Below, one piece after another: positions 7,563 through 17,458 of a DNA stretch of 33,646 bases. The notes below the pieces were generated by a model, which saw only the letters and a program-made list of their open reading frames with translations, ran no database searches and was not told the origin of the DNA. The stretch is from Alphaproteobacteria bacterium (GTDB taxonomy: Bacteria > Pseudomonadota > Alphaproteobacteria > Rs-D84), in the NCBI GenBank assembly GCA_017629245.1, contig JAGBXO010000009.1:102256-135901 (forward strand), read 5' to 3'. Made by a program: the position numbers and the translations under genes. Within the stretch, counting starts at the first letter, position 1. Every line of letters starts with the position of its first letter.

Positions 7563-8582
7563 ATGGTTATGCCCAGGATAAGAAAATTTTTTCCAACGCG
7601 TGTTTTAATTCAAATGATTGTGGCGCCGGTATTAATTATTGTGTGCGCAATCGTTTATATGTTTATGTTGCATTCAACGGTGCGTGCGCCGGTTGTATTT
7701 AATATTAATCGTGGGGATACTGTATCGGGGGTTGCGAATCGCTTGGTGCGGCAAAAGTTAATCGATTCGGACCAGGTGTTTAAAACATCTGTACGGCTGA
7801 TGGGTGGAAAAATCCAAAGTGGGCAATATGATATTCCAAATGGTGCCAGTGCATGGCGTATTGCAGATATGTTTGCAAATGGTCGGGTTGCATCAACAAC
7901 AATTGTTATTCCCGAAGGGTTGACTGTTCAGCAAATAAAAAAACTGTTGTTGCAATCTGCGACCTTAACGGGTGCGGTTGAATGCGCTGCGGGAAAATTG
8001 GATCCAGTGTGCAATTTAAAAGATGGTCAGGTTTTTCCAGATACATATACTGTGGCCCGTGGTACGCCCAGGTTAGCAGTTTTGGAATTGGCGCGAAAAA
8101 AAATGAAGGGGATTGAGGAGGCTTGGAATCGTACCAGTCGCAGATTGCCAAAACCTTTGAAATCGTGGAATGAGGTTATAACCCTGGCATCGATTGTTCA
8201 AAAAGAAACGCCGTTGGCGCGTGAAATGCCAATTGTGGCCAGTGTTTATCTGAACCGTTTGAACAAGGGGATGCGTTTGCAGGCCGATCCAACAGTGGTT
8301 TATGCACTGACAAATGGTTTGGGGGATATGCAGGGGGCGCCATTGTTGCGTGGACATTTGAAGATGGAAAGCCCATATAACACATATCGGAACAAGGGAC
8401 TGCCGCCGGCACCGATTGCCAATGTGGGGCAGGGGGCGATTCGTGCGGTTCTTAACCCGGCGGAAACAAATTTTTTGTTCTTTGTTGCGGATGGGCGTGG
8501 TGGACACAGGTTTTCGCGTGATTATGAAGAGCACAAGAAGAATCATGCGGATTGGCGAAAAATAAAAAACAAGACTCGTTAG
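7563..8582 (+). CDS. mltG: Endolytic peptidoglycan transglycosylase MltG (YceG family)
   Basis: MltG is an inner-membrane lytic transglycosylase that cuts nascent glycan strands and is thought to set their length. The protein has a short basic N-terminus, one membrane segment (about 13-36), a LysM-like region (FNINRGDTVSGVANRLV) and the catalytic YceG domain with ASIVQKET, VYLNRL, MRLQADPTVVYAL, YNTYRNKGLPP and the C-terminal FVADGRGGHRFSRDYEEH. In the first motif the more common ASIVEKET has Gln for the first Glu while the second Glu is kept. Starts further upstream would overlap the divergent ACP-like promoter; ATG 7563 or 7569 fits the promoter position. In alphaproteobacteria mltG normally follows fabF, and here accessory genes intervene. 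Confidence 0.95.
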   Translation: MVMPRIRKFFPTRVLIQMIVAPVLIIVCAIVYMFMLHSTVRAPVVFNINRGDTVSGVANRLVRQKLIDSDQVFKTSVRLMGGKIQSGQYDIPNGASAWRIADMFANGRVASTTIVIPEGLTVQQIKKLLLQSATLTGAVECAAGKLDPVCNLKDGQVFPDTYTVARGTPRLAVLELARKKMKGIEEAWNRTSRRLPKPLKSWNEVITLASIVQKETPLAREMPIVASVYLNRLNKGMRLQADPTVVYALTNGLGDMQGAPLLRGHLKMESPYNTYRNKGLPPAPIANVGQGAIRAVLNPAETNFLFFVADGRGGHRFSRDYEEHKKNHADWRKIKNKTR

Positions 8583-8676
8583 TGTCTTGATTGCTAGGTT
8601 ATGGGTTGGATTACGTTCCTGTTTATCTGTTTTTTTATATCGTTTAAAATTACCTTGCGAAAGAAAGGGGTTTGAT

Positions 8677-9429
8677 ATGAAAAAAATATCATGTTTTTTT
8701 ATTGGTGTGCTGGGGGTGACAATTGGTGGTGCGGATGCGGCGAATGTGATAAATGGTAATCCGTTGTATAATCCGGCTGCTGGGCGGTTTTATAATATTT
8801 TGCAACCTGTTGAATTTGATACTAAGTTCGAGCGTTTTGTTATGGCGGATGAATTGGGGTATGGTATTTCTGATGCGTTCGCAATTCATGTTGCGACCAG
8901 CGGTTCGTATGATTCATCAGATCACCCGGAATTTGGTAAATGGTCATGGAATGATTTAGAATTTGGCTTTGATTGGGATTTGTGGAACAAAGGTCAGCGT
9001 CATGCCGAGGTCTATGGTGATGTAAAGCAGGTGTATAACACCAAGGATAATTTGCAGACAGTCGCATATAATTGGACAGCGGGGGCGCGTGTTGGGCGCA
9101 TGACAGACAATTGGACGGTTGTTGGGATTGTTCAGGTTGACTATTTAAATGATGATTTGCCACAGGATACCTTTGATGCGTGGGCGATGACGGTTGGTAT
9201 GCAGGGGCAGTATATATTGAATCAAAATTGGAATGTTGTGGGGGAAATGCTGTTCGATTTTGATTTGTTTGATAAATACTATGATGGTGAACGGTTGCGG
9301 CTTGGTGTTGGGGTAAATTATAATATTGATGCGACCAAGTATATAGGCGTATATACATCTAAGGATGTTGTACATGGTTTTAACAAAGCCCCGATGAAGT
9401 TTGGGGTGGTTTTTGCGGCAGACTTTTGA
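8677..9429 (+). CDS. Outer-membrane beta-barrel-like protein
   Basis: The 250-residue protein starts with a Sec signal peptide ending around GGADA/ANVING. The mature part is rich in alternating aromatic and polar strands (FEFGFDWDLW-type segments, NWTAGARVG, NWNVVGEMLFDFDLF) and ends in a terminal phenylalanine (FAADF), the usual outer-membrane barrel signal. It may be a small porin or a structural barrel; no substrate can be inferred. ATG 8677 is chosen because GAAAGGGG lies seven bases upstream and the signal peptide begins there, although the frame is open back to 8587. It follows mltG by 94 bases and is closed by its own terminator. Confidence 0.82.
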   Translation: MKKISCFFIGVLGVTIGGADAANVINGNPLYNPAAGRFYNILQPVEFDTKFERFVMADELGYGISDAFAIHVATSGSYDSSDHPEFGKWSWNDLEFGFDWDLWNKGQRHAEVYGDVKQVYNTKDNLQTVAYNWTAGARVGRMTDNWTVVGIVQVDYLNDDLPQDTFDAWAMTVGMQGQYILNQNWNVVGEMLFDFDLFDKYYDGERLRLGVGVNYNIDATKYIGVYTSKDVVHGFNKAPMKFGVVFAADF

Positions 9430-9437
9430 ATAATATG

Positions 9438-9458
9438 CCCGCCAAATGGCGGGTTTTT
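9438..9458 (+). terminator. Intrinsic terminator
   Basis: CCCGCC-aaat-GGCGGG (9438-9453) followed by TTTTT. Confidence 0.88.
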
Positions 9459-9565
9459 AGGTTGGTTTGTACACGGTTTGATTTTGTCAATTTTGCAATT
9501 TCTCTAAAATCCTAAAAATACGCGTATTTCAAGCGTTTTTGTTGAGATTGTTTCCTAGATTTTTC

Positions 9566-9594
9566 TTGACAATTTGGGGGCGGGTGATTATAGT
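9566..9594 (+). promoter_or_regulatory. Main promoter of the ribosomal supercluster
   Basis: TTGACA (9566-9571), a 17-base spacer and TATAGT (9589-9594) make a near-consensus promoter. It is the only strong promoter seen ahead of rpsL and probably drives rpsL-rpsG-fusA-tuf and much of what follows. The 107 bases before it (9459-9565) hold no gene that I can see. Confidence 0.85.
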
Positions 9595-9600
9595 ATGTTC

Positions 9601-9746
9601 GCTTTCCGTGTAATTAAGGAGAGTAAGATACACAGGAAACCGCCTAAGAATTCAGGGTTATAATCCGGCACAAGTCGTTGAAATAAGTCTGATAAGGTGG
9701 CTTTTGTGCAGAGTAAAACAGGTAGAAAGAAACAAAGAGATTTTGA
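9601..9746 (+). promoter_or_regulatory. Structured rpsL leader
   Basis: The untranslated leader of about 145 bases has two crossing pairings: CCGCCT (9640-9645) with AGGTGG (9695-9700), and GCACAA (9668-9673) with TTGTGC (9704-9709). This would be a pseudoknot, or two alternative states. Leaders of str operons are common sites of ribosomal-protein feedback, but the regulator is not visible here. Confidence 0.45.
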
Positions 9747-10118
9747 ATGCCAACAGTAAACCAACTGATTCGGAAACCTCGTAAAAAAGTCGCGGTAAAA
9801 AGTACTGCGCCTGACATGATGGAAAACCCACAGAAACGTGGTGTTTGCACACGTGTTTATACGACAACACCGAAAAAACCTAATTCGGCGCAGCGTAAGG
9901 TTGCCCGTGTGAAACTGGCGAACGGCCGCGAAGTAACTGCTTATATTCCAGGTGAAGGTCATAACCTGCAGGAACATAGTGTTGTTATGATTCGTGGTGG
10001 TCGTGTAAAGGACTTGCCTGGTGTGAAGTATCATATTATCCGTGGTGTATTAGATACCAAGGGTGTTGATGCAAGAAAGCAGGGGCGTTCTTTGTATGGT
10101 GCCAAAACAAAGAAATAA
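9747..10118 (+). CDS. rpsL: 30S ribosomal protein S12
   Basis: S12 is a decoding-centre protein of the small subunit. The 123 residues are standard, including [11 protein letters not shown] with Lys43 and GRVKDLPGV with Lys88. Streptomycin-resistant mutants change these two lysines, and both are the sensitive form here. It is the first gene of the str block, transcribed from the 9566 promoter through a structured leader. The ribosome binding site is weak (AAAGAG), which may matter for control. Confidence 0.98.
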   Translation: MPTVNQLIRKPRKKVAVKSTAPDMMENPQKRGVCTRVYTTTPKKPNSAQRKVARVKLANGREVTAYIPGEGHNLQEHSVVMIRGGRVKDLPGVKYHIIRGVLDTKGVDARKQGRSLYGAKTKK

Positions 10119-10195
10119 TTAAGTTAACCGCACGCATATAATGTGCGTGAGTAATCTGTTTAATAACAGGTGAAGTGACAAAAGGAAAAAATAAA

Positions 10196-10672
10196 ATGTC
10201 AAGACGTAAGGCTGCAACAAAACGTGAAATCTTGCCAGATTCCAAGTATAATAATCTGGTTGTTGCAAAATTTATTAATAATGTTATGTGGGATGGTAAA
10301 AAAGAAGTTGCCGAAAATATCGTATATGGCGCAATGGATAAGTTGAAAGCATTGGCCAAAGACGGTAAAAATGAATTGGATTTGTTTTTAGAGGCGATTG
10401 ATGCGTTGAAGCCATCTGTAGAAGTAAAAGGTCGCCGTGTTGGTGGTGCGACATATCAGGTTCCATGTGATGTTCGCGCTTCGCGTCAGCAGACATTGGC
10501 AATTCGTTGGGCGATTATGTTCGCGCGTAAACGTGGTGAACGTAATATGACGGATCGCGTATTTGCAGAATTGCGTGATGCCTTGAATGGTCAGGGTGGC
10601 GCGTTCAAAAAGAAATTGGATACACACAGAATGGCAGAAGCAAACAAGGCGTTTGCTCACTTCCGTTGGTAA
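10196..10672 (+). CDS. rpsG: 30S ribosomal protein S7
   Basis: S7 nucleates assembly of the 16S rRNA 3' domain and in enterobacteria also represses the str operon. The start [20 protein letters not shown] is the conserved S7 N-terminus, so ATG 10196 after AAAGGA is chosen over an in-frame ATG at 10175. The length of 158 residues is normal. The 77-base spacer after rpsL carries a hairpin CACGCA/TGCGTG (10131-10149). fusA follows after 27 bases. Confidence 0.97.
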   Translation: MSRRKAATKREILPDSKYNNLVVAKFINNVMWDGKKEVAENIVYGAMDKLKALAKDGKNELDLFLEAIDALKPSVEVKGRRVGGATYQVPCDVRASRQQTLAIRWAIMFARKRGERNMTDRVFAELRDALNGQGGAFKKKLDTHRMAEANKAFAHFRW

Positions 10673-10699
10673 TAAACACAAAGGCAAAGGAAAGATACA

Positions 10700-12781
10700 A
10701 TGTCAGTCGGAAAAACCGCACCTTTACATATGTACCGCAATATCGGCATTATGGCCCATATTGACGCGGGTAAAACAACAACTTCTGAACGTATCTTGTT
10801 CTATACGGGTAAAACATACAAAATTGGTGAAGTGCACGATGGTGGCGCAACCATGGACTGGATGGCCCAGGAACAGGAACGTGGTATTACAATTACGTCC
10901 GCGGCAACGACATGCTTCTGGCGTGATCATCGTATTAACTTGATTGATACACCGGGGCACGTGGACTTTACAATGGAAGTAGAACGTTCTTTGCGCGTGT
11001 TGGACGGTGCTGTTGCGGTTTTTGAATCTGTATCTGGTGTTCAGCCTCAAACAGAAACAGTGTGGCGTCAGGCAGACCGTTATGCGGTTCCACGTATTTG
11101 CTTTATTAATAAGATGGACCGTATTGGGGGGAATTTCTTCCGTTGTGTCGATATGATCCGTGAACGTTTGGGGGCAAATCCGCTGGTTGTGAATTTCCCA
11201 ATTGGCGCAGAATCAGATTTTCGTGGTGTGGTCGATGTTATCGAAATGCGTGCAATCGTTTGGGAAGATGATATGGGTAAAGAGCCTAAAATCACAGAAA
11301 TCCCAGAAGATTTGAAAGCAAAGGCTCAAGAATTGCACGAAAAGCTGATTGAAGAAGTTGTAACCTTGGATGATGAAATTATGGAAGCGTACATGGAAGG
11401 TAATGCACCAGATGTTGCGACCATCAAAAAATTAATCCGCAAGGGTACAATTGGTCAGAACTTTAACCCAGTATTGTGTGGTACAGCATTTAAGAACAAG
11501 GGTGTTCAGCCATTGTTGGATGCTATTGTTGACTATTTGCCAAGTCCATTGGATGTTCCTGCGATTGCTGGTACAAAAATGGATGGTGAAACAGCTGATG
11601 AACGTAAACCAGATGTTAAAGAACCGTTCAGTGCATTGGCGTTTAAGGTTGCAAATGATCCGTTCGTGGGTAATTTGATGTTTATCCGTATTTATTCGGG
11701 TAAATTGGTATCTGGGTCTTATATTTATAATGCTAATCGTGATAAACGTGAACGCGTTGGTCGTATGTTGTTGATGCATTCTAATAATCGTGAAGAAATC
11801 AAGGAAGCGTCAGCAGGTGACATTATTACATTAGTTGGTATGAAAGAAACAATTACTGGCGACACTTTGTGTGATGAATCGAATCCAATCTTGTTGGAAT
11901 CTATTCATGTTCCAGAACCTGTTATGAGCATTGCAGTTGAACCAAAAACCAAGGCTGATATTGAAAAGATGTCTTTGGGGCTGCAGGCGTTGGCAAAAGA
12001 AGATCCTTCTTTCCGCGTATCTGTTGACGAAGAATCAGGTCAAACAATTCTGTCAGGTGTTGGTGAATTGCATTTGGAAATTTTGGTTGACCGCTTGTTG
12101 CGTGAATTCAAGGTTGATGTTAATGTTGGTGAACCACGTATTGCATATCGTGAAACATTCCGTAAACCAATTACAGAAGAATACACACACAAGAAACAGT
12201 CAGGTGGTTCGGGTCAATATGCCCAGGTTAAGATTGAATTCGAACCGTTAGAACCAGGTAAGGGGTATGAATTTGAAAATAAAATCGTCGGTGGTGCGAT
12301 TCCAAAAGAATATATCCCAGGTGTAGAAAAAGGTTTGAAGATAGCACAGCAGACAGGTGTTCTGATTGGCTATCCAACAGTAGATTTCAAGGCAACATTG
12401 GTAGATGGTAAGTATCATGAAGTTGACTCTAATGTATTGTGCTTTGAAATTGCGGCGCGTGCATGCTTCCGCGAAGCGATGAAGAAAGCTGCGCCAAAAT
12501 TGCTGGAACCGATTATGAAGCTTTCGGTTAATACACCGGAAGAATACGTCGGTGACATCATTGGGGACTTGAACAGTCGTCGTGGACAAATCAATGGTAT
12601 CGAAACACAGTTTGGTAACCAGTTGATTTCAGCATTCGTTCCATTGGCAAATCTGTTTGGGTACGTAAAGACATTGCGTTCTTTGTCGCAGGGGCGTGCA
12701 AATCCATATATGGAATTGTCACACTATGACGAAGTCCCGACAAACGTTGCTGACGAAGTAATCAAGAAGCTGACGAAATAA
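10700..12781 (+). CDS. fusA: Elongation factor G
   Basis: EF-G is the GTPase that drives ribosomal translocation and, with RRF, recycling. G1 AHIDAGKT is at 19-26, switch II DTPGH at 83-87 and NKMD at 137-140. Domains II to V follow with the domain IV loop and the C-terminal [18 protein letters not shown]. Its 693 residues are the usual length. It sits in the str order rpsL-rpsG-fusA-tuf, with an AAAGGAAAGA binding site before the ATG. No truncation or duplication is seen. Confidence 0.99.
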   Translation: MSVGKTAPLHMYRNIGIMAHIDAGKTTTSERILFYTGKTYKIGEVHDGGATMDWMAQEQERGITITSAATTCFWRDHRINLIDTPGHVDFTMEVERSLRVLDGAVAVFESVSGVQPQTETVWRQADRYAVPRICFINKMDRIGGNFFRCVDMIRERLGANPLVVNFPIGAESDFRGVVDVIEMRAIVWEDDMGKEPKITEIPEDLKAKAQELHEKLIEEVVTLDDEIMEAYMEGNAPDVATIKKLIRKGTIGQNFNPVLCGTAFKNKGVQPLLDAIVDYLPSPLDVPAIAGTKMDGETADERKPDVKEPFSALAFKVANDPFVGNLMFIRIYSGKLVSGSYIYNANRDKRERVGRMLLMHSNNREEIKEASAGDIITLVGMKETITGDTLCDESNPILLESIHVPEPVMSIAVEPKTKADIEKMSLGLQALAKEDPSFRVSVDEESGQTILSGVGELHLEILVDRLLREFKVDVNVGEPRIAYRETFRKPITEEYTHKKQSGGSGQYAQVKIEFEPLEPGKGYEFENKIVGGAIPKEYIPGVEKGLKIAQQTGVLIGYPTVDFKATLVDGKYHEVDSNVLCFEIAARACFREAMKKAAPKLLEPIMKLSVNTPEEYVGDIIGDLNSRRGQINGIETQFGNQLISAFVPLANLFGYVKTLRSLSQGRANPYMELSHYDEVPTNVADEVIKKLTK

Positions 12782-12831
12782 TTAATAAGAAGTTTACAAA
12801 AAACTAACAAGCAAGCCTAAGGAGAAAACTA

Positions 12832-14019
12832 ATGGCAAAAGAAAAGTATGTAAGAAGCAAACCGCATGTCAATATCGGTACAATTGGTCACGTTGACCAT
12901 GGTAAAACAACATTGACTGCTGCTATCGTTCACCACTATGGTGTTGGTGCCGATGCAAACAAGGGTGTTGACCAGATTGACAATGCACCAGAAGAAAAAC
13001 AGCGTGGTATTACAATTAACACTGCACACGTTGAATACGAAACAGCAGAACGTCACTATGCGCACGTTGACTGCCCAGGGCACGCGGACTATGTTAAAAA
13101 CATGATTACTGGTGCTGCTCAGATGGACGGTGCTATCTTGGTGGTTGCTGCGACAGACGGCCCAATGCCACAGACACGTGAACACATCTTGTTGGCACGT
13201 CAGGTTGGTATTCCACGTATCGTCGTGTTCTTGAACAAATGTGACTTGGCAAACGATGCTGAATTGTTGGAATTGGTTGAAATGGAAATCCGTGAATTGT
13301 TGTCTGCAAATGACTTTGACGGTGACAATGCTCCAATCATCCGTGGTTCAGCTGTATCTGCAGTAGAAGATAAAAATGACGGTTTGGGTAAAGAAGCAAT
13401 TGATGCTTTGTTGAAAGCATGCGACGAATACATCCCAATGCCAGAACGTCCAGTTGATAAACCATTCTTGATGCCAATTGAAGACGTGTTCTCGATCACA
13501 GGTCGTGGTACAGTGGTTACAGGTCGTGTAGAATCAGGTGTTATCAAAGTTGGTGACGAATGTGAAATCGTTGGTCTGCGTCCAACACAGAAAACAACAG
13601 TAACTGGCGTTGAAATGTTCCGCAAATTGTTGGATCAGGGCGAAGCCGGTGATAACGTAGGTCTGTTGTTGCGTGGTACAAAGAAAGAAGATGTAGAACG
13701 CGGTCAGATTATCTGCAAACCAGGTTCTATTACACCACACACAGAATTTGAAGCTGAAGTTTATATTTTGACAAAAGAAGAAGGTGGCCGTCATACAGCG
13801 TTCTTTAGCAACTATCGTCCACAGTTCTACTTCAGCACAACAGACGTAACAGGTACAATCACATTGCCTGCAGACAAAGAAATGGTTCTGCCAGGTGACA
13901 ACGTTCGTATCTCAGTGCAGTTGATTGCACCAATTGCTATGGACGAAGGGCGTCGTTTTGCTATCCGTGAAGGCGGACGCACAGTTGGCGCAGGTGTTGT
14001 ATCCAAAATCATTAAATAA
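12832..14019 (+). CDS. tuf: Elongation factor Tu
   Basis: EF-Tu delivers aminoacyl-tRNA to the ribosomal A site. The 395-residue protein has G1 GHVDHGKT (19-26), the switch I RGITIN (58-63), DCPGH (80-84) and NKCD (135-138), followed by intact beta-barrel domains II and III ending in VVSKIIK. TAAGGAG precedes the ATG. Codon choice is strongly biased, as expected for a very highly expressed gene. Only one tuf copy is present in the window. It is followed by a hairpin and then rpsJ, the first gene of the S10 block. Confidence 0.99.
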   Translation: MAKEKYVRSKPHVNIGTIGHVDHGKTTLTAAIVHHYGVGADANKGVDQIDNAPEEKQRGITINTAHVEYETAERHYAHVDCPGHADYVKNMITGAAQMDGAILVVAATDGPMPQTREHILLARQVGIPRIVVFLNKCDLANDAELLELVEMEIRELLSANDFDGDNAPIIRGSAVSAVEDKNDGLGKEAIDALLKACDEYIPMPERPVDKPFLMPIEDVFSITGRGTVVTGRVESGVIKVGDECEIVGLRPTQKTTVTGVEMFRKLLDQGEAGDNVGLLLRGTKKEDVERGQIICKPGSITPHTEFEAEVYILTKEEGGRHTAFFSNYRPQFYFSTTDVTGTITLPADKEMVLPGDNVRISVQLIAPIAMDEGRRFAIREGGRTVGAGVVSKIIK

Positions 14020-14030
14020 TTAAACAATCT

Positions 14031-14074
14031 TGGGCGGTGTAACTGAACAAATAAGCGTCAGTGATTACCGCCCA
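14031..14074 (+). other. Intergenic stem-loop, tuf-rpsJ
   Basis: TGGGCGGT (14031-14038) pairs perfectly with ACCGCCCA (14067-14074). An inner stem ACTGA/TCAGT (14042-14046 with 14058-14062) continues the helix. No T run follows, so it is not a standard terminator. It ends 22 bases before the rpsJ start and could be a protein-binding, processing or pausing site. Confidence 0.75.
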
Positions 14075-14096
14075 GATAAATATAAGGAAAACGGTA

Positions 14097-14408
14097 ATGG
14101 TACCAACATCAAAAATTCGTATCAAGTTGACAGCGTTTGACCATCGTATCTTGATGGAATCGGTTGAAGAAATCGTAAAAACAGCAAAACGTACAGGCGC
14201 AGAAGTTGTCGGCCCAGTTCGTTTGCCAACTTTGATTCAGAAATTTACAGTCAACCGTTCACCACACGTTGATAAAAAATCACGTGAACAGTTCGAAATC
14301 CGCAATCATAAAGCGGTGGTCGATATTGTTAATCCAACCCCTCAGACAGTAGATGCCTTGATGAAGTTGGATTTGGCATCAGGTGTTGATGTAAAAATTA
14401 AATTGTAA
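14097..14408 (+). CDS. rpsJ: 30S ribosomal protein S10
   Basis: S10 is a head protein of the 30S subunit; as NusE it also joins transcription antitermination complexes. The 103 residues contain [18 protein letters not shown] and the long loop [32 protein letters not shown] 14097 is chosen because TAAGGAAA lies eight bases upstream and the N-terminus then matches the family; an earlier in-frame start lies inside the preceding hairpin. It opens the S10 block. Confidence 0.97.
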   Translation: MVPTSKIRIKLTAFDHRILMESVEEIVKTAKRTGAEVVGPVRLPTLIQKFTVNRSPHVDKKSREQFEIRNHKAVVDIVNPTPQTVDALMKLDLASGVDVKIKL

Positions 14409-14425
14409 ACAAAATTAAATAAACG

Positions 14426-14466
14426 GCTAGTGTTGGGAAAAGATGTCTTGAAACCAACCAACTAGC
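14426..14466 (+). other. Intergenic stem-loop, rpsJ-rplC
   Basis: GCTAGTGTTGG (14426-14436) pairs with CCAACCAACTAGC (14454-14466) across a short internal loop. It ends 20 bases before rplC and is not followed by a T run. Confidence 0.65.
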
Positions 14467-14486
14467 ATAAAAAAAGGCATAAAAAA

Positions 14487-15218
14487 ATGAAACGTAGCGG
14501 ATTAATTACAACAAAAATTGGAATGACGCGTCTGTATGATGATGGCGGGGTTGCACATCCAGTAACTGTTTTGGCGGTTGGTGATTGCACTGTCATTGGA
14601 AATCGCACGCAGGAAAAGAACGGTTATGTTGCAAACATTTTGGGTTTGCGCGAAGCCAAGGCAAAACACGTTGCAAAACCACAATTGGTCGCAGCAGAAA
14701 AAGCGGGCGTAAAACCGTATCGCAAGGTTGTAGAATTCCGTGTGTCAGATGATTGTGTTATCCCAGTTGGGACACAGTTGGTGGCATCTCATTTTGTTGC
14801 CGGTCAATTCGTTGACGTCCAAGCAACAAGCAAGGGTAAAGGATTCCAGGGTGCAATGAAACGTCATAACTTTGGCGGTAAAGAAGCAACCCACGGTGTT
14901 TTGAAAGCACATCGTTCCATCGGTGGTACTGGTATGCGTGAATGGCCAGGCCGCGTTTTGAAAGGTAAGAAGATGGCTGGACAGATGGGTAATGAAATTG
15001 TCACTGTTCAGAATTTGAAAGTGTTCGGCACAGACGAAGCAGATAATTTGATCTTCGTAGAAGGCGCTGTCCCAGGTGCAAATGGTACATTTGTTCTGGT
15101 TACAGATGCAATCAAAAAAGAACACAAGGATTTACCAGTTCCAACAGTTGCAGCGAAAGCAGAAGTAGCGGCAGTTGAAGCTGAAACAGCAACCGAAACA
15201 GAAGCTGTGGCGGAATAA
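14487..15218 (+). CDS. rplC: 50S ribosomal protein L3
   Basis: L3 is an early-assembly 50S protein whose central extension reaches near the peptidyl transferase centre. The 243 residues include SKGKGFQGAMKRHNFGGKEATHG, with GGTGMREWPGRVLKGKKMAGQMG further on. There is an extra Ala/Glu-rich tail of about 35 residues (from AAKAEVAAVEAE) beyond the conserved body, as in many alphaproteobacteria. It is preceded by a hairpin and followed by rplD after 30 bases. Confidence 0.98.
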   Translation: MKRSGLITTKIGMTRLYDDGGVAHPVTVLAVGDCTVIGNRTQEKNGYVANILGLREAKAKHVAKPQLVAAEKAGVKPYRKVVEFRVSDDCVIPVGTQLVASHFVAGQFVDVQATSKGKGFQGAMKRHNFGGKEATHGVLKAHRSIGGTGMREWPGRVLKGKKMAGQMGNEIVTVQNLKVFGTDEADNLIFVEGAVPGANGTFVLVTDAIKKEHKDLPVPTVAAKAEVAAVEAETATETEAVAE

Positions 15219-15248
15219 TAAGTTAACAGCAAGAGTGAGGTAATTAAA

Positions 15249-15869
15249 ATGCAATTAGATATTATTAATTTTGATGGAAAGAAAGTTGGTTCAGTTGAAC
15301 TGGAGAGCAGTATCTTTGGTTTGGAACCACGTGCAGATATTTTGCACCGCGTTGTTACTTGGCAACGTGCAAAACAGCGCGCAGGCACACATGCAGTAAA
15401 ATCTGTATCAGAAGTTGCCGGCAGTGGTAAGAAAGCATTTAAACAGAAAAAGACAGGTAATGCACGTCAGGGTGAAAGATATAATGTTCACATGCGTGGC
15501 GGTGGCGTTGTTCATGGGCCAGTTGTTCGTGATCACAGCATCGATTTGCCAAAGAAAATCCGTAGCCTGGGTTTGAAAATGGCATTGTCTTCAAAGGCAA
15601 AAGATGGCAGCTTGATTATTATTGATTCTGAAAAATTAGAAGCAGCAAAAACAAACGCGTTTGCGAAACAGTTGAAAAAATTGGATATTGCATCTGCTTT
15701 GTTCGTAGGTGCGGCTGATTTGGATGAAAACTTTAAGAAATCTGCAGCTAATATCGCGAATATTGATGTTTTGCCAACAATCGGTTTGAATGTTTTGGAT
15801 ATCTTGAAACATGAAAAATTGGTTTTGACAGCAGACGCAGTCAAAGCGGTTGAAGCAAGATTGGCGTAA
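15249..15869 (+). CDS. rplD: 50S ribosomal protein L4
   Basis: L4 lines the polypeptide exit tunnel and in E. coli also represses the S10 operon. The 206-residue protein has the normal globular parts. The tunnel loop (about residues 65-90) is divergent: where most bacteria have QKGTGRAR-type sequence it reads KQKKTGNARQGERYNVHM, then RGGG. The loop length is unchanged. The binding site GTGAGG precedes the ATG. rplW follows after 26 bases. Confidence 0.97.
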   Translation: MQLDIINFDGKKVGSVELESSIFGLEPRADILHRVVTWQRAKQRAGTHAVKSVSEVAGSGKKAFKQKKTGNARQGERYNVHMRGGGVVHGPVVRDHSIDLPKKIRSLGLKMALSSKAKDGSLIIIDSEKLEAAKTNAFAKQLKKLDIASALFVGAADLDENFKKSAANIANIDVLPTIGLNVLDILKHEKLVLTADAVKAVEARLA

Positions 15870-15895
15870 TTTTATAAGAATTGAAGGTAGACAAA

Positions 15896-16228
15896 ATGGC
15901 AGAAAAAAAAGTTACAGCAGAGAAAAAAGTCGTTGCGACAGCCGGTATTTATGATATACTGCGTCGTCCGATTATCTCGGAAAAGGCAGCAAAACTGTCT
16001 GAAAGTAATGGTGTAGCATTTGAAGTTGCTGTGCAGGCAACCAAAGAAGATGTGGCACGTGCAGTTGAGGCTATCTATGGTGTAAAACCATCTAAGGTGA
16101 ACATCGTAGTCACAAAAGGTAAAGTGAAAACTTTCCGTGGTCGCAGCACAGGTACACAGCGCACTGTAAAAAAAGCATATGTATCTTTGCCGGCAGATGC
16201 GAAACTAGATTTGTCAGCAAATATATAG
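15896..16228 (+). CDS. rplW: 50S ribosomal protein L23
   Basis: L23 forms part of the exit-tunnel rim and docks SRP, trigger factor and the translocon. The 110 residues include YDILRRPIISEKAAKL and the loop KGKVKTFRGRSTG. A lysine-rich N-terminal extension of about 18 residues (MAEKKVTAEKKVVATAG) precedes the core. ATG 15896 is chosen after the binding site GAAGG; an upstream in-frame ATG at 15881 has no such site. It is followed by a stem-loop before rplB. Confidence 0.95.
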   Translation: MAEKKVTAEKKVVATAGIYDILRRPIISEKAAKLSESNGVAFEVAVQATKEDVARAVEAIYGVKPSKVNIVVTKGKVKTFRGRSTGTQRTVKKAYVSLPADAKLDLSANI

Positions 16229-16240
16229 TATAATAAACGG

Positions 16241-16281
16241 CCCTGGCAGAGAACCCAAATATAAGGATGCTAGTGTCAGGG
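16241..16281 (+). other. Intergenic stem-loop, rplW-rplB
   Basis: CCCTGGCA (16241-16248) pairs over 8 positions, with one G-U, to TGTCAGGG (16274-16281) around a 25-base loop. It ends 20 bases before rplB. Confidence 0.6.
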
Positions 16282-16301
16282 TTTAGAAAAAGGATAAAAA
16301 A

Positions 16302-17135
16302 ATGGCATTGAAGCATTATAAGCCAACAACACCAGGTACACGCGGATTGACCCAGGTTGATCGCAGTGAATTACACCGTGGTGCGCCAGAAAAGGCATTG
16401 ACAGTTGGCCTGAAGTCCAAAGGTGGACGCAATAATTTTGGTCATGTGACTGTTCCACACCAGGGTGGGGGACACAAACGTAAATATCGTTTGATTGACT
16501 TTAAACGTAAAAAGATGGATGTTCCTGCGACAGTTGTTCGTTTGGAATATGACCCAAACCGTACCGCATTTATTGCATTGATTGAATATACAGACGGTAT
16601 GCGTTCTTATATTTTGGCACCACGTGATTTGAAAGCGGGTGATGTTGTTATCGCGGCGGCACATGCCGATATTAAGCCGGGTAACGCAATGCCATTAAAG
16701 AATATGCCAATCGGTACAATCGTTCATAACGTTGAATTGAAACCAGGTGCAGGTGGTCAATTGGCACGCAGTGCAGGTTGCTATGCACAGTTAATGGGTA
16801 AAGATGGCGTTTATGCACAGATTAAAATGAACAGCGGTGAGTTGCGTAAAGTTCATTCCGAATGTTTGGCAACAGTTGGCAGCGTATCTAATCCAGATCA
16901 GCGCAATGTCAACTTGGGTAAAGCAGGTCGCGCACGTTGGTTGGGTATTCGCCCATCAGTTCGCGGTATGGCGATGAACCCAGTAGATCACCCAATGGGT
17001 GGTGGTAATGGTCATTCTAAGGGCCACGAACCGGTATCACGTACAGGTATTCCAGCCAAGGGATATCGTACCCGTAGCAATAAACGTACTGCTAAGATGA
17101 TTATTCGCAGCAGACATTTGGCGAAAAAGAAATAA
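16302..17135 (+). CDS. rplB: 50S ribosomal protein L2
   Basis: L2 is a core 50S protein needed for subunit joining and near the peptidyl transferase centre. The 277 residues match the family, but the nearly invariant C-terminal motif DHPHGGG reads DHPMGGG (Met232), followed by [14 protein letters not shown] where EGR-type and VTPWG-type residues are usual. The length and frame are intact, so these are substitutions and not errors of frame. AAAGGA lies eight bases before the ATG. rpsS follows after 22 bases. Confidence 0.97.
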   Translation: MALKHYKPTTPGTRGLTQVDRSELHRGAPEKALTVGLKSKGGRNNFGHVTVPHQGGGHKRKYRLIDFKRKKMDVPATVVRLEYDPNRTAFIALIEYTDGMRSYILAPRDLKAGDVVIAAAHADIKPGNAMPLKNMPIGTIVHNVELKPGAGGQLARSAGCYAQLMGKDGVYAQIKMNSGELRKVHSECLATVGSVSNPDQRNVNLGKAGRARWLGIRPSVRGMAMNPVDHPMGGGNGHSKGHEPVSRTGIPAKGYRTRSNKRTAKMIIRSRHLAKKK

Positions 17136-17157
17136 TAAGAAATAAACGGAGTAAATG

Positions 17158-17442
17158 ATGTCTCGTTCAGTATGGAAAGGTCCTTATGTTCATCCTTCTG
17201 TTTTGAAAAAAACAGCAAAGGCGATTGAAAATGATGACCGTAAACCAATTAAAACATGGTCTCGTGGTAGTACAATTATACCACAGATGGTTGGGTTGAC
17301 ATTTGAAGTACACAATGGTAATAAATTTATCCCTGTTTCAATCGTAGAAGATATGATTGGACACAAATTGGGTGAATTTGCACCAACACGTACATTTAAG
17401 GGTCATGCCGCTAATAAAAAAGCCGCAGCAGGCAAAAAATAA
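17158..17442 (+). CDS. rpsS: 30S ribosomal protein S19
   Basis: S19 forms a complex with S13 at the head of the 30S subunit. The 94 residues have the conserved start [10 protein letters not shown] and the core [23 protein letters not shown], then [15 protein letters not shown]. Two ATG codons lie side by side; the second (17158) is chosen because GGAG is then six bases upstream and the N-terminus matches the family. The C-terminus is short and Ala/Lys-rich. rplV starts 16 bases on. Confidence 0.96.
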   Translation: MSRSVWKGPYVHPSVLKKTAKAIENDDRKPIKTWSRGSTIIPQMVGLTFEVHNGNKFIPVSIVEDMIGHKLGEFAPTRTFKGHAANKKAAAGKK

Positions 17443-17458
17443 TATAAGGTAAGTAGTT

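Noticed and set aside
8587-8676. Longer start for the outer-membrane protein at 8587
   Set aside because: The signal peptide and a good ribosome binding site both place the start at 8677.
10131-10149. TATAAT at 10137 as a promoter for rpsG-fusA
   Set aside because: It is the loop of a CACGCA/TGCGTG hairpin and no -35 lies at proper spacing.
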